Below, in pieces: positions 35,180-42,885 of a stretch of 64,000 nucleotides of DNA. A program made the position numbers and the translations under genes. Below the pieces are notes generated by a model. The model saw nothing but the letters and a program-made list of their open reading frames with translations. It was not told where the DNA came from and searched no databases. Location: NCBI RefSeq assembly GCF_017353255.1, contig NZ_JAFMYU010000029.1, positions 21,325 through 85,324 of the forward strand. The letters run 5' to 3'. This stretch comes from Fibrella aquatilis (GTDB taxonomy: Bacteria; Bacteroidota; Bacteroidia; Cytophagales; Spirosomataceae). The stretch's first letter is position 1. Every line of letters starts with the position of its first letter.

Positions 35180-37024
35180 ATGGATCGTAATCAACTTATT
35201 GGCCTGCTGTTAATCCTGGCCTTATTTGTCGGCTATCAATACCTGATGCCGAAACCGCCTGCCACGCCGCCGACTACTCAACAAGCCAAAACGACGAAGC
35301 CTGCCTCTGGTACAAATGCCGCCTCGGCCACGGCCGTCGCTGGTAATCAAGCCCTTGATTCTGTTGCTGCCAAAGCGCAGTTTGGTGCCTTTGCCGCCGC
35401 CGCCACCGGACAGGAGCGCGACGTGGTGGTTGAAAACCCTGACGTGAAAATCACCTTCAACACCTTCGGCGGGCAGGTGAAAGAAGTGTTGCTGAAAAAA
35501 TTCAAGACCTACAACGGCAAACCGCTGATCCTGATCGACGCAAAAACGAGTCAGACAGCCCTGGAAATGCCCACCCGCACGGGTAAAGTGGATGTGCATA
35601 AATTGTACTTCCAGACCACGGGTACCGCCATGGCTGGTCAGCCCATTACCTTCCGCGCCGACCTGGGCAACGGGCAGGCTATCGAGCAGGTATATACTGT
35701 GCCTGCCGCTGGTTATGTGGTTGATTATCAACTGAAAACCGCTGGGCTTGACAATGTGCTGGGCACCGGCGACGTGCGGCTGCTCTGGATGGACCGGATG
35801 CAACAGTACGAAAACGACCTGAGCAACAACCGCCGCGCTGCCACCGTCAACTACCTCACCAACGACGATAGCTTTGAGCACCTGCCCGAAAACGAAAGCA
35901 GCAACGAGGTAGTGTCTGAGAAGCCCGTGAAGTGGTTTGCCATCAAGCACAAATACTTTCTGTCGGCGTTTATTGCGCAAAATTCACAACTGACCAAAGC
36001 GTCGTTTAAAGCCCTGACCGATGCCGCCGACAGCAGCACGGTGAAGACCGCCATTGCCGACGTGAGCTTTCCCCTTGCCGACGTGAAAGCGGGCAAAGGC
36101 AACTTCCGCTACTACTACGGCCCTAATGATTTCCAGGAGATAAAAGAAGGCGTGGCCCCCGAATTCGACCGGAACGTGTACCTAGGCTACTCGATCCTGA
36201 AGCCGATCAACCAGTACTTTTTCATTCCGGTGTTCAACTTCCTCGAGAAGTTTATCACTAACTATGGCCTGCTGATTTTGTGCCTGGTGATTTTTGTGAA
36301 GCTGCTATTGACGCCGCTTACCTACAAAGCCTACACCAGTCAGGCCAAAATGCGGGTGCTGATGCCCGAAATGGCGGCAATCAAAGAGCGCGTGGGCGAC
36401 GATGCCACCAAACAGCAGCAGGAGCAGATGAAGCTCTACAGCGAAGTGGGCGTGTCGCCGTTGAGTGGCTGCGTACCGGTGTTGGCCACCATGCCCATTC
36501 TGTTTGCCCTATTCCAGTTGTTTCCGAACCTGATTGAACTGCGGCAGAAGTCGTTTCTGTGGGCACCCGATTTGTCTACGTATGACTCGTTTATCAAGTT
36601 TGGGTTCAATATCCCGTTTCTGGGTAATCACCTGAGCCTGTTTACGGTGATGATGACCATTTCGAGCATTGCCTACGCCCACTACAACAACCAGACTACG
36701 CCCCAACAGCCTGGTCCGGTAAACATGAAGGCGCTGAGCTACATTTTTCCGGTCATGTTTATGTTTGTGCTGAACTCGTTTCCGGCGGGTCTTACCTGGT
36801 ACTACTTTGTGTCGAACGTGGTGACGATTGCGCAGCAACTGGCCATTCGCGGGTTTGTGGATGAGGCGAAGATCAAGGCCGTGCTCGACGAAAACCGGGT
36901 GAAAATTGCCGCCGGTGGAGGTAAGAAATCCAAGTTTCAGGAGATGTTGCAGCGGCAACTGTCGGCAGCCGAAGAAGCCCGGAAACAAACGGACAGTACT
37001 ACTAAGAAGAAGCCCAAAAAATAA
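35180..37024 (+). CDS. yidC: membrane protein insertase YidC
   Basis: A 614-residue YidC/Oxa1 insertase of the Gram-negative long type. N-terminal TM (LIGLLLILALFVGYQYLM), a Pro/Ala/Lys-rich linker, a large periplasmic beta-supersandwich domain, then five C-terminal TM segments beginning at FIPVFNFLEKFI, with the conserved cytoplasmic loop KAYTSQAKMRVLMPEM and PMFMFVLNSFPAGLTWYYF-type helix. It inserts and folds inner-membrane proteins alone or with SecYEG. The C-terminus is Lys-rich (TTKKKPKK). Terminator follows. Confidence 0.96.
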   Translation: MDRNQLIGLLLILALFVGYQYLMPKPPATPPTTQQAKTTKPASGTNAASATAVAGNQALDSVAAKAQFGAFAAAATGQERDVVVENPDVKITFNTFGGQVKEVLLKKFKTYNGKPLILIDAKTSQTALEMPTRTGKVDVHKLYFQTTGTAMAGQPITFRADLGNGQAIEQVYTVPAAGYVVDYQLKTAGLDNVLGTGDVRLLWMDRMQQYENDLSNNRRAATVNYLTNDDSFEHLPENESSNEVVSEKPVKWFAIKHKYFLSAFIAQNSQLTKASFKALTDAADSSTVKTAIADVSFPLADVKAGKGNFRYYYGPNDFQEIKEGVAPEFDRNVYLGYSILKPINQYFFIPVFNFLEKFITNYGLLILCLVIFVKLLLTPLTYKAYTSQAKMRVLMPEMAAIKERVGDDATKQQQEQMKLYSEVGVSPLSGCVPVLATMPILFALFQLFPNLIELRQKSFLWAPDLSTYDSFIKFGFNIPFLGNHLSLFTVMMTISSIAYAHYNNQTTPQQPGPVNMKALSYIFPVMFMFVLNSFPAGLTWYYFVSNVVTIAQQLAIRGFVDEAKIKAVLDENRVKIAAGGGKKSKFQEMLQRQLSAAEEARKQTDSTTKKKPKK

Positions 37025-37081
37025 TCCGGTCGCAAACGCTTAACGTGGCGATAGGACGGATTAGTTAGATAAGCTGAAGTG

Positions 37082-37113
37082 AAAAAGCAACGTGTGGCTA
37101 CGTTGCTTTTTTT
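37082..37113 (+). terminator. rho-independent terminator after yidC
   Basis: AAAAAGCAACG TGTGGCTA CGTTGCTTTTTTT: 11-bp stem with T-tract, about 58 nt after the yidC stop and 15 nt before the next start codon. Confidence 0.9.
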
Positions 37114-37127
37114 ACATTGCCAACATA

Positions 37128-38840
37128 ATGACAATGAGCCAACTACGTAAGCAAATAGGAATAATAGTGGGCCTGCTGGTACTGGTGACAGCTGGCTACG
37201 CCCAAAAAGTGACCGACACCGAGCGGCGCTACCGGACGGGCGTGAGGGCTTTGCAAACCGGCGAGTATGACCGCGCCCGCAACGAGCTGCAAGTGGTGAT
37301 GCAACGCGGCGGGAGCTTTGCGCCCTACGCCTACTACTACCACGCTGACGCCTCGTTTCAGCAGAAAAAATATCCGGCCACCCGCACCACCATCAAAGAA
37401 CTGATTGACCGCTTTCCCGAGTGGCGGAAGCGCGACGAGGCGTATTACCTGGCCGCCTGCGCCGCCATGGAACAGGGCCTATTTGACGAGGCCCTTTCCT
37501 ACACCAACCTCATCACCGATGTCGGCCTACGCCCCGACGTTGACCGGATGGAGCGTAATTTCCTGTCGCGCATTACCGACATAAACCGCCTTAAGGCTCT
37601 GCAAACGCAATATCCGAAAGATAGAACACTTGCCCTGGCCCTGATCGAACTCATCCAGGAAAGCTCGACCGACAAGGCCGACCTGGAACTGTCGGACCGG
37701 CTCACCAATCGGTTTGGCGTGGTACCCGCGCCCCGTGCGCCCCGCCCCGCGCCGGTGACTCAGCCGGTGGAGGTGGCTAAAACGAAGCCTGCCGTAGTGG
37801 CCAAAGTGAAGGGGACGGTCAACGTGGGGGTGATGTTGCCCTTCCGGCTGGACCGCTTCGATCCCGACGACCGCACCCGCACCAATCAGTATGCCTATGA
37901 CTTGCTGGAAGGCATGAAGATGGCCCGCAACAAGCTCTTCACCGAAGGCATCACGATCAACCTGTTTGCCTATGATGTTGATAATGATCCTGACGAAACG
38001 CTGGAACTGCTGAACAACGCCGCTTTCGGGCAAAACGACCTGCTGGTGGGGCCGCTTTTCTCCGAACCAAACAGGCTGGTGTCTGACTACGCCCTGCAAA
38101 ACAACATCACGCTGGTAAACCCCATCTCTACCAGCCACGACCTGATCACCAACCGGCCCAATGCGTATCTGGCCCAACCCTCTACCTGGCAGCAGGCTAC
38201 CGGGGCGGTGGCTTTTGTGGAAGATCAGGTTAGCACTAAAAAGGCCGCTGTGTACTTCGGTACTGCCCGGAAAGACTCGCTGCTGGCTTCGGCCTATGCG
38301 GGTGAACTGAAGGCCAAGGGATTCCAAGTAGTGGATTTCAAGCGTGTTTCGGGTAAGGGTATGTCGCTCGGTCTAACCGAGAGCAATAAGCCGAGCCATG
38401 TGTTTTTTGCCAGCAGCAACGAAGACGACGGCATCCGTATGCTCGACGCTATGAACCGCAGTGGGGTGGTGGGGCCGCTGGTGACGACCTACCCGGCGTT
38501 CAACTACTTCCGTAATTCGCTGGCCACTTTCACGCGCCGGACCCTGCTGATGCTGGCTCCTGAGTTTATGGACTTGGGCCGTAACGCCACCAAAACCTTC
38601 GAGGAAGCCTACATTACCAAACGGTCTATTCTGCCCTCGGTATTTGTGGCGCAGGGCTACGACCTGATGCTGTTTTTCGGTCGCCAGCTGGCCAAAGGCA
38701 GCCTGAAAAACCGCGCCAACCTCGTCACCAGCCCCGATGACGATTACGTCCTCTCCGGCTTCGACTACACCCAATCAAACGACAATAAAATCGTCCCCAT
38801 CATCAAATTCGACGGGGCACGGTTTCAAAAGGTTAATTAG
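37128..38840 (+). CDS. exported TPR plus periplasmic-binding-protein-fold protein
   Basis: About 570 residues from ATG 37128 (or 37134); the frame is open upstream to 37092 but that lies in the terminator. Signal peptide (IGIIVGLLVLVTAGYAQ), then TPR-like repeats (RYRTGVRALQTGEYDRARNE, then YAYYYHADASFQQKKY) and, after a Pro-rich linker near residue 215, a type I periplasmic-binding fold (VNVGVMLPFRLDRFD, LLVGPLFSEPNRLV). The combination resembles LpoA (activator of PBP1A) and ABC-type branched-chain amino-acid receptors; no permease is adjacent, so a cell-wall regulatory or sensory role is more likely than transport. Inference only. Confidence 0.75.
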   Translation: MTMSQLRKQIGIIVGLLVLVTAGYAQKVTDTERRYRTGVRALQTGEYDRARNELQVVMQRGGSFAPYAYYYHADASFQQKKYPATRTTIKELIDRFPEWRKRDEAYYLAACAAMEQGLFDEALSYTNLITDVGLRPDVDRMERNFLSRITDINRLKALQTQYPKDRTLALALIELIQESSTDKADLELSDRLTNRFGVVPAPRAPRPAPVTQPVEVAKTKPAVVAKVKGTVNVGVMLPFRLDRFDPDDRTRTNQYAYDLLEGMKMARNKLFTEGITINLFAYDVDNDPDETLELLNNAAFGQNDLLVGPLFSEPNRLVSDYALQNNITLVNPISTSHDLITNRPNAYLAQPSTWQQATGAVAFVEDQVSTKKAAVYFGTARKDSLLASAYAGELKAKGFQVVDFKRVSGKGMSLGLTESNKPSHVFFASSNEDDGIRMLDAMNRSGVVGPLVTTYPAFNYFRNSLATFTRRTLLMLAPEFMDLGRNATKTFEEAYITKRSILPSVFVAQGYDLMLFFGRQLAKGSLKNRANLVTSPDDDYVLSGFDYTQSNDNKIVPIIKFDGARFQKVN

Positions 38841-38941
38841 TGAAGGACTGAAAGAGCGAAAGAGGGTGCCGCAGGCATAGTTATGCATTAGCCCGTTTTA
38901 CGCTTTCGCTCTTTCGCTCTTTCACTCTTTCACTCTTTCAC
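38841..38941. repeat. imperfect inverted repeat filling stop-to-start space before hemL (G-word family)
   Basis: GTGAAGGACTGAAAGAGCG on the left pairs with the CTCTTTCACTC words on the right; the centre has GGTGCCGCAGGCATAG...GCATTAGCCC. It begins on the base after the stop codon (38838-38840) and ends one base before the hemL ATG (38943). Confidence 0.8.
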
Positions 38942-38942
38942 C

Positions 38943-40223
38943 ATGACGAGCGAACAACTATTTGAGAAAGCGAAGACGCTAATTCCGGGGGGGGTGAACT
39001 CACCCGTGCGGGCGTTTCGGGCGGTGGGGGGGAACCCGCTGTTCATTAAATCGGCTAAAGGGCCGTTTATCACCGACGAAGACGACCGGCAGTATATCGA
39101 ACTGATCAACTCATGGGGACCCATGATTCTGGGCCATGCGTTCGAGCCGGTGGAAAAGGCCGTGCGCGACGCCATTCAGCACTCGTTTTCGTTTGGCGCA
39201 CCCACCCGCAAGGAGGTCGAAATGGCCGAGTTGATTGTGAGCATGGTGCCGTCGGTAGAAAAAGTGCGGATGGTGAATTCGGGTACCGAGGCTACCATGG
39301 CCGCTATCCGCGTGGCGCGGGGCTTCACTGGGCGCGATAAGCTCATCAAGTTTGAAGGGTGCTACCACGGCCACGGCGATTCGTTTCTGATCTCGGCGGG
39401 TAGTGGTGCGCTCACCATGGGTACGCCCGATAGCCCCGGCGTGACCAAAGCCACGGCCCTCGACACGCTCACGGTACCCTATAACAACCTGGCGGTGCTG
39501 GAGGCCATCATCGAGGCCAACCACAATCAGGTGGCCTGCGTCATTCTGGAACCGGTGGTGGGCAATATGGGCTGCGTAATTCCCGAACCGGGCTATTTGC
39601 AGGGGATCCGCGATCTGTGTACCAAACACGGCATCGTCCTTGTTTTCGACGAAGTGATGACGGGTTTCCGGCTGGCGAAAGGCGGCGCACAGGAGCGTTT
39701 TGGCATCATGCCCGACCTCACCACGATGGGTAAAATCATTGGCGGCGGTATGCCCGTGGGGGCCTACGGTGGCCGCACCGACATTATGAACATGGTGTCG
39801 CCAGCCGGGCCGGTGTATCAGGCGGGTACGCTGTCGGGCAATCCCATTGCCATGTCGGCAGGGCTGGCTATGCTGCATTACCTGAACGACCACCCGGAGG
39901 TGTATACGCGCCTGGAAGAAATTGGCAAGCGGCTGGGCGACGGTTTCCGCAACAGCGCGGCGAAGCTGGGCCTGAACTATACGGTTAATCAGATCGGGTC
40001 GATGTTCACGCTCTTCATGACCGACAAGCCCGTCACCGACCTCGATTCGGCCAAAACATCTGACATTCCCAAATTCGGCCGCTACTTCCACGCCATGCTT
40101 GACCACGGCGTGTACCTGGCCCCCGCCCAATATGAGAGCCTCTTTGTCTCAACAGCATTAACAGATGATTTGATCGAGCAGGTGATTATGGCCAACGAAG
40201 AAAGCCTGAAGGAAACAATGTAA
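38943..40223 (+). CDS. hemL: glutamate-1-semialdehyde 2,1-aminomutase
   Basis: A 426-residue PLP enzyme that converts glutamate-1-semialdehyde to 5-aminolevulinate in the C5 haem pathway. Key motifs: the N-terminal IPGGVNSPVRAFRAVGG, GCYHGHGD, VFDEVMTGFR and the PLP Lys in TTMGKIIGGGMPVGAYGG. Length matches the family (about 427). The palindrome in front leaves no room for a separate promoter, so expression may depend on the upstream unit or on the hairpin region. The next gene starts 13 nt after its stop. Confidence 0.97.
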   Translation: MTSEQLFEKAKTLIPGGVNSPVRAFRAVGGNPLFIKSAKGPFITDEDDRQYIELINSWGPMILGHAFEPVEKAVRDAIQHSFSFGAPTRKEVEMAELIVSMVPSVEKVRMVNSGTEATMAAIRVARGFTGRDKLIKFEGCYHGHGDSFLISAGSGALTMGTPDSPGVTKATALDTLTVPYNNLAVLEAIIEANHNQVACVILEPVVGNMGCVIPEPGYLQGIRDLCTKHGIVLVFDEVMTGFRLAKGGAQERFGIMPDLTTMGKIIGGGMPVGAYGGRTDIMNMVSPAGPVYQAGTLSGNPIAMSAGLAMLHYLNDHPEVYTRLEEIGKRLGDGFRNSAAKLGLNYTVNQIGSMFTLFMTDKPVTDLDSAKTSDIPKFGRYFHAMLDHGVYLAPAQYESLFVSTALTDDLIEQVIMANEESLKETM

Positions 40224-40236
40224 TCGTTAGCAGACT

Positions 40237-40650
40237 GTGGGTAAAATTCTTCTATCTGTTCTGGGCGTGGTCCTGTTGGTCACAGTGATTATTTGGCAGG
40301 GTTCCCCCTGTGTAGGAATCCTCCCGCCAGTTGCTTCGACAATAGTTAGCCAGCAGGGGGTGTTACGTCAGTTTGTGGATGGGTCAAAAAACTGTCTTTG
40401 TGACGAGATACGGGTGCGTTACACAGTTGAAGAGGGAGCCTATCAGATTGACCACCTTGCCTACTATGATCTGGGCATGAAGACGTTGCGAATAGAAACG
40501 TCCCCTGGTAGCGGATGGTCTTTCGGTTGGGAGAACGTAGACACGCCGCTGATTGAACGGGTACTTCAGGAAGGAGGGCAGTTTAGCCTGTTTACGAAGT
40601 ACCGTCCTGAGAGCAAGCATCCTCCCAGCCCTAATGAACTTCCCTACTGA
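40237..40650 (+). CDS. small membrane-anchored protein, unknown function
   Basis: A 137-residue protein starting with GTG at 40237, 13 nt after hemL, and ending 2 nt before a glycosyltransferase gene, so probably part of a hemL-unknown-GT2 transcription unit. One N-terminal TM or signal anchor (ILLSVLGVVLLVTVIIW) is followed by a compact domain with several Cys (GSPCVG, KNCLCDE). No family recognised. Confidence 0.6.
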   Translation: MGKILLSVLGVVLLVTVIIWQGSPCVGILPPVASTIVSQQGVLRQFVDGSKNCLCDEIRVRYTVEEGAYQIDHLAYYDLGMKTLRIETSPGSGWSFGWENVDTPLIERVLQEGGQFSLFTKYRPESKHPPSPNELPY

Positions 40651-40652
40651 CT

Positions 40653-41642
40653 ATGCATTTTTCCGTCGTCATTCCTGTCTATAACCGCCCTGATGAACTG
40701 GCTGATTTGCTGGAGAGTTTAACCCGGCAAACCTATACAGATTTTGAGGTGCTGGTGATCGAAGATGGGTCGACAAAGAAGGCCGATGGGGTGGCGGCGG
40801 CCTATCGGGACCGACTGAACCTGCGGTATTTCGAGAAAGAAAATACGGGGCAGGGTTTCTCGCGTAACTACGGTTTCGAGCGGGCCACCGGCGATTATTT
40901 CGTGGTCTTTGATTCCGATGCCGTGGTGCCGCCGGGCTATTTGGCGGCCGTTGCCGATTACTTAACCCACACATCCTTAGACGCTTACGGTGGTCCAGAC
41001 GCCGCCAGTCCTGATTTTTCGGATACGCAAAAGGCCATTAGCTACGCCATGACGTCGGTGTTCACGACGGGCGGTATTCGGGGAAAAAAGCAGAACGTGG
41101 GTGGTGTTTTTTTGCCCCGCTCGTTTAACATGGGTCTGTCGCGACGCGTATTTAGGGAAACGGGTGGTTTTGCCAAACGCGACATGGGCGAAGACATGGA
41201 ACTCAGCACCCGCCTCATCCGCCTCGGCTACCGCGTGGGTCTCATCCCCGACGCGGGCGTGTACCATAAGCGGCGCGGCACGCTGGGGGCATTTTTTCGG
41301 CAGATCATTAACTTTGGCCGAACGCGGGTACAACTGCAACGGCAGTATAACATCCCCATTAAGGTGGTGCATCTGTTCCCGGTGCTGTTCACGCTGGGCT
41401 GGCTGAGCCTGCCGCTGCTGGCCCTGCTCTACGCCCCGCTGGCCCTGCTGGGTTTGGCCGCGTATTTGCTGTTTGCCCTGTTAGTCCTGACCGACGCCAC
41501 CCGGCAAGAAGGCAGCCTGCGCGTAGGCTGGCTGAGTATGCTAGCCTCGTTCACCCAACTTTCGGCCTACGGACTGGGCTTTTTAGGCGAACTTTTTAGG
41601 TGGCGGGGCCATACTCGCGTCAGCAAAAATCGTAATTCGTAA
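40653..41642 (+). CDS. family 2 glycosyltransferase, membrane-bound
   Basis: A 329-residue GT-A enzyme: N-terminal FSVVIPVYNRPDELADLLES and nucleotide-sugar binding VIEDGS, DxD-type DSD at 87-89, and an ED-type motif (GEDMELSTRL) for catalysis. Two to three C-terminal TM segments (LFPVLFTLGWLSLPLLALLY onward) anchor it. It probably builds an envelope polysaccharide or glycolipid. The last codons and the TAA stop come from a solo palindrome-type arm (41626-41660). Confidence 0.9.
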   Translation: MHFSVVIPVYNRPDELADLLESLTRQTYTDFEVLVIEDGSTKKADGVAAAYRDRLNLRYFEKENTGQGFSRNYGFERATGDYFVVFDSDAVVPPGYLAAVADYLTHTSLDAYGGPDAASPDFSDTQKAISYAMTSVFTTGGIRGKKQNVGGVFLPRSFNMGLSRRVFRETGGFAKRDMGEDMELSTRLIRLGYRVGLIPDAGVYHKRRGTLGAFFRQIINFGRTRVQLQRQYNIPIKVVHLFPVLFTLGWLSLPLLALLYAPLALLGLAAYLLFALLVLTDATRQEGSLRVGWLSMLASFTQLSAYGLGFLGELFRWRGHTRVSKNRNS

Positions 41643-41660
41643 TTCGTACATCGTAAATCA
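41626..41660. repeat. solo A-word arm overlapping the GT2 stop codon
   Basis: AAAATCGTAATTCGTAATTCG followed by TACATCGTAAATCA is nearly identical in wording to the arms at 77-180 and 14105-14246, but has no complementary partner nearby. It supplies the glycosyltransferase stop (41640-41642) and ends 5 nt before the next ATG. Confidence 0.75.
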
Positions 41661-41665
41661 ATGCC

Positions 41666-42013
41666 ATGGCCAATCCAGGAAAACCACCGGGACAGCGTTT
41701 AGTCAACCGGATGAGTGCACGTACTAAATGGCTCTTGCTAGCCCCTGCCGGGCTGGTACTCATTGGCGCGGGCCTGTGTGTGCTGGTAGGTGCGGGCTAC
41801 GAGATGCAGAGCGGCGCCCCGTTCATGCGCTGGTTTATCAAAGGCACCTACAGCCTGATTCTGGTCAACGGGGGCATTTCGGTCTTCGGCACCGCCGTGC
41901 GTTTTCGCGTCATGATGGACACCCGGCAGATCATCAGGCAGGAGCTAAAACGCAATTACAAGAAATACGATAAACGCAAAAAAGCCCCGTCGCAGAAGAG
42001 AGACGAGGCTTAA
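41666..42013 (+). CDS. small two-TM membrane protein, unknown function
   Basis: A 115-residue protein with two hydrophobic helices (LLLAPAGLVLIGAGLCVL and GTYSLILVNGGISVFGTAV) and a highly basic C-terminal tail (RQEL KRNYKKYDKRKK). It follows the glycosyltransferase closely in the same direction. Similar short membrane proteins occur in Cytophagales, to my recollection, without function. The 3' end overlaps a hairpin that could terminate transcription from the opposite strand. Confidence 0.65.
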   Translation: MANPGKPPGQRLVNRMSARTKWLLLAPAGLVLIGAGLCVLVGAGYEMQSGAPFMRWFIKGTYSLILVNGGISVFGTAVRFRVMMDTRQIIRQELKRNYKKYDKRKKAPSQKRDEA

Positions 42014-42014
42014 G
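41982..42014 (-). terminator. possible minus-strand terminator overlapping a coding end
   Basis: Read on the minus strand, AAGCCTCGTC ... GACGGGGCTT is followed by TTTTTTG. It would stop transcripts of the small basic protein gene (42148-42303) after they pass the palindrome. It lies within the last codons of the plus-strand gene. Confidence 0.5.
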
Positions 42015-42019
42015 AAAAG

Positions 42020-42141
42020 GTTTAAGATTCAACGTCTAAGGTTTAAAGTTGCGGTCCCGCGTCCGGGCTTACGCAGACATACTCTAGCGTAAGCCCGGAC
42101 GCGGGACCGCAACTTTAAACCTTAGACATTGAATCTTAAAC
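42020..42141. repeat. 55-bp inverted repeat with one mismatch, 12-nt loop (H-word family)
   Basis: Arms 42020-42074 and 42087-42141 differ at one position (AACGT against AATGT). Outer word GTTTAAGATTCAACGTC and the TTTAAAG words match those of 31146-31355; core GCGGTCCCGCGTCCGGGC followed by GCTTACGC-type end; loop AGACATACTCTA. It separates convergent genes ending at 42013 and 42148. Confidence 0.95.
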
Positions 42142-42147
42142 TTACGT

Positions 42148-42303
42148 TTACGCTGCTTTCTTCTCGGCGAAAGAGGCCTTAATGGCTTCTACGTCAACGT
42201 TTTTCAGGGTTGGCTTCAGCGTCAATTGCTTGATGGCGTTCACCTTGTTGGTGGCAATGGCGCGGTTGCGGCGGCCTTTGCGAAGTAGTTTAGTCACTCC
42301 CAT
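42148..42303 (-). CDS. 51-residue strongly basic protein
   Basis: A small intact frame from ATG (42301-42303) to TAA (42148-42150), beginning MGVTKLLRKGRRNRAIATNK and ending SFAEKKAA. About a quarter of residues are Lys or Arg, with the Arg-rich N-terminus followed by a Lys-rich helical C-terminus, a composition like ribosome-, nucleoid- or RNA-binding small proteins. I do not recognise a named family. Its flanks (palindrome and terminator on one side, 90-nt spacer on the other) make it a self-contained gene rather than a chance frame. Confidence 0.75.
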   Translation of the reverse strand: MGVTKLLRKGRRNRAIATNKVNAIKQLTLKPTLKNVDVEAIKASFAEKKAA

Positions 42304-42396
42304 TGTGGTATGTCGTTAATTGTCGGTTCTTTTTCGGAACGCAAAAGTAGTGATTTTCGACCAAAAATGGTCTTCCATATTGGTGTTTTTGGTCCG

Positions 42397-42834
42397 TTAT
42401 CCCTGGTACACCCACTCCCAGGCATCACCAATTTCGTGGTCCTGCACCACGCCCGTGTACACAAAACCATGCCGACTTAAGATCGTGTTAGAGGCGTTTT
42501 GTTCGGGGGCTGTCTTGGCCGTTACGATCAGGGTGGGGTCGGTGGCTTTGGCAATGGTCACCAATTGCTGACAAGCGAATGAGGCAATTCCCTGCCCTTC
42601 ATACGCCTTAAATGTCCCGTAAGCAATCTCGACCCGTCCGTTTTGGGGTGCGCCAACGAACCCGCCCATGCCCACCACTACCTCGTCGCGAATCACGAAA
42701 TAGCCAATCCAGGGTGGAGTGTAGCCCGTTTCATGGTAATAGGTCGGGTACGCTTCAAACAGCGCCTGACAGTCGGAATTAGCATACCGGGCTAGCGTCG
42801 GGTCTTCGTCGATGTGGATAGGTTCGAGGGTCAT
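42397..42834 (-). CDS. GNAT-family N-acetyltransferase
   Basis: A 145-residue acetyltransferase with start at 42834 (MTLEPIHIDEDPTLARYANS). The longer open frame to 43065 overlaps hisS on the other strand and is not conserved-looking. The acetyl-CoA binding motif A is present as FKAYEGQGIASFACQQLV (Q/RxxGxG/A pattern), preceded by VVGMGGFVG and followed by NTILSRHGFVYTG, typical of the RimJ/RimL-like group. Substrate unknown. It is divergent from hisS, with 51 nt between the starts. Confidence 0.88.
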   Translation of the reverse strand: MTLEPIHIDEDPTLARYANSDCQALFEAYPTYYHETGYTPPWIGYFVIRDEVVVGMGGFVGAPQNGRVEIAYGTFKAYEGQGIASFACQQLVTIAKATDPTLIVTAKTAPEQNASNTILSRHGFVYTGVVQDHEIGDAWEWVYQG

Positions 42835-42873
42835 AGTTTGCCAAATGTAGGGGATAGATACGTAGGCAAGCCG

Positions 42874-42881
42874 TAATTTTG
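42874..42881 (+). promoter_or_regulatory. TAnnTTTG -7 element (TAATTTTG), probable leaderless hisS start
   Basis: TAATTTTG ends 4 nt before the hisS ATG at 42886, the same spacing as in front of the GH13-like gene. The mRNA should therefore begin at or beside the start codon. Confidence 0.6.
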
Positions 42882-42885
42882 CGGC

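Noticed and set aside
39111..40130. 339-codon open frame on the minus strand opposite hemL
   Set aside because: Antisense shadow of hemL with a His/Arg-rich unnatural composition.
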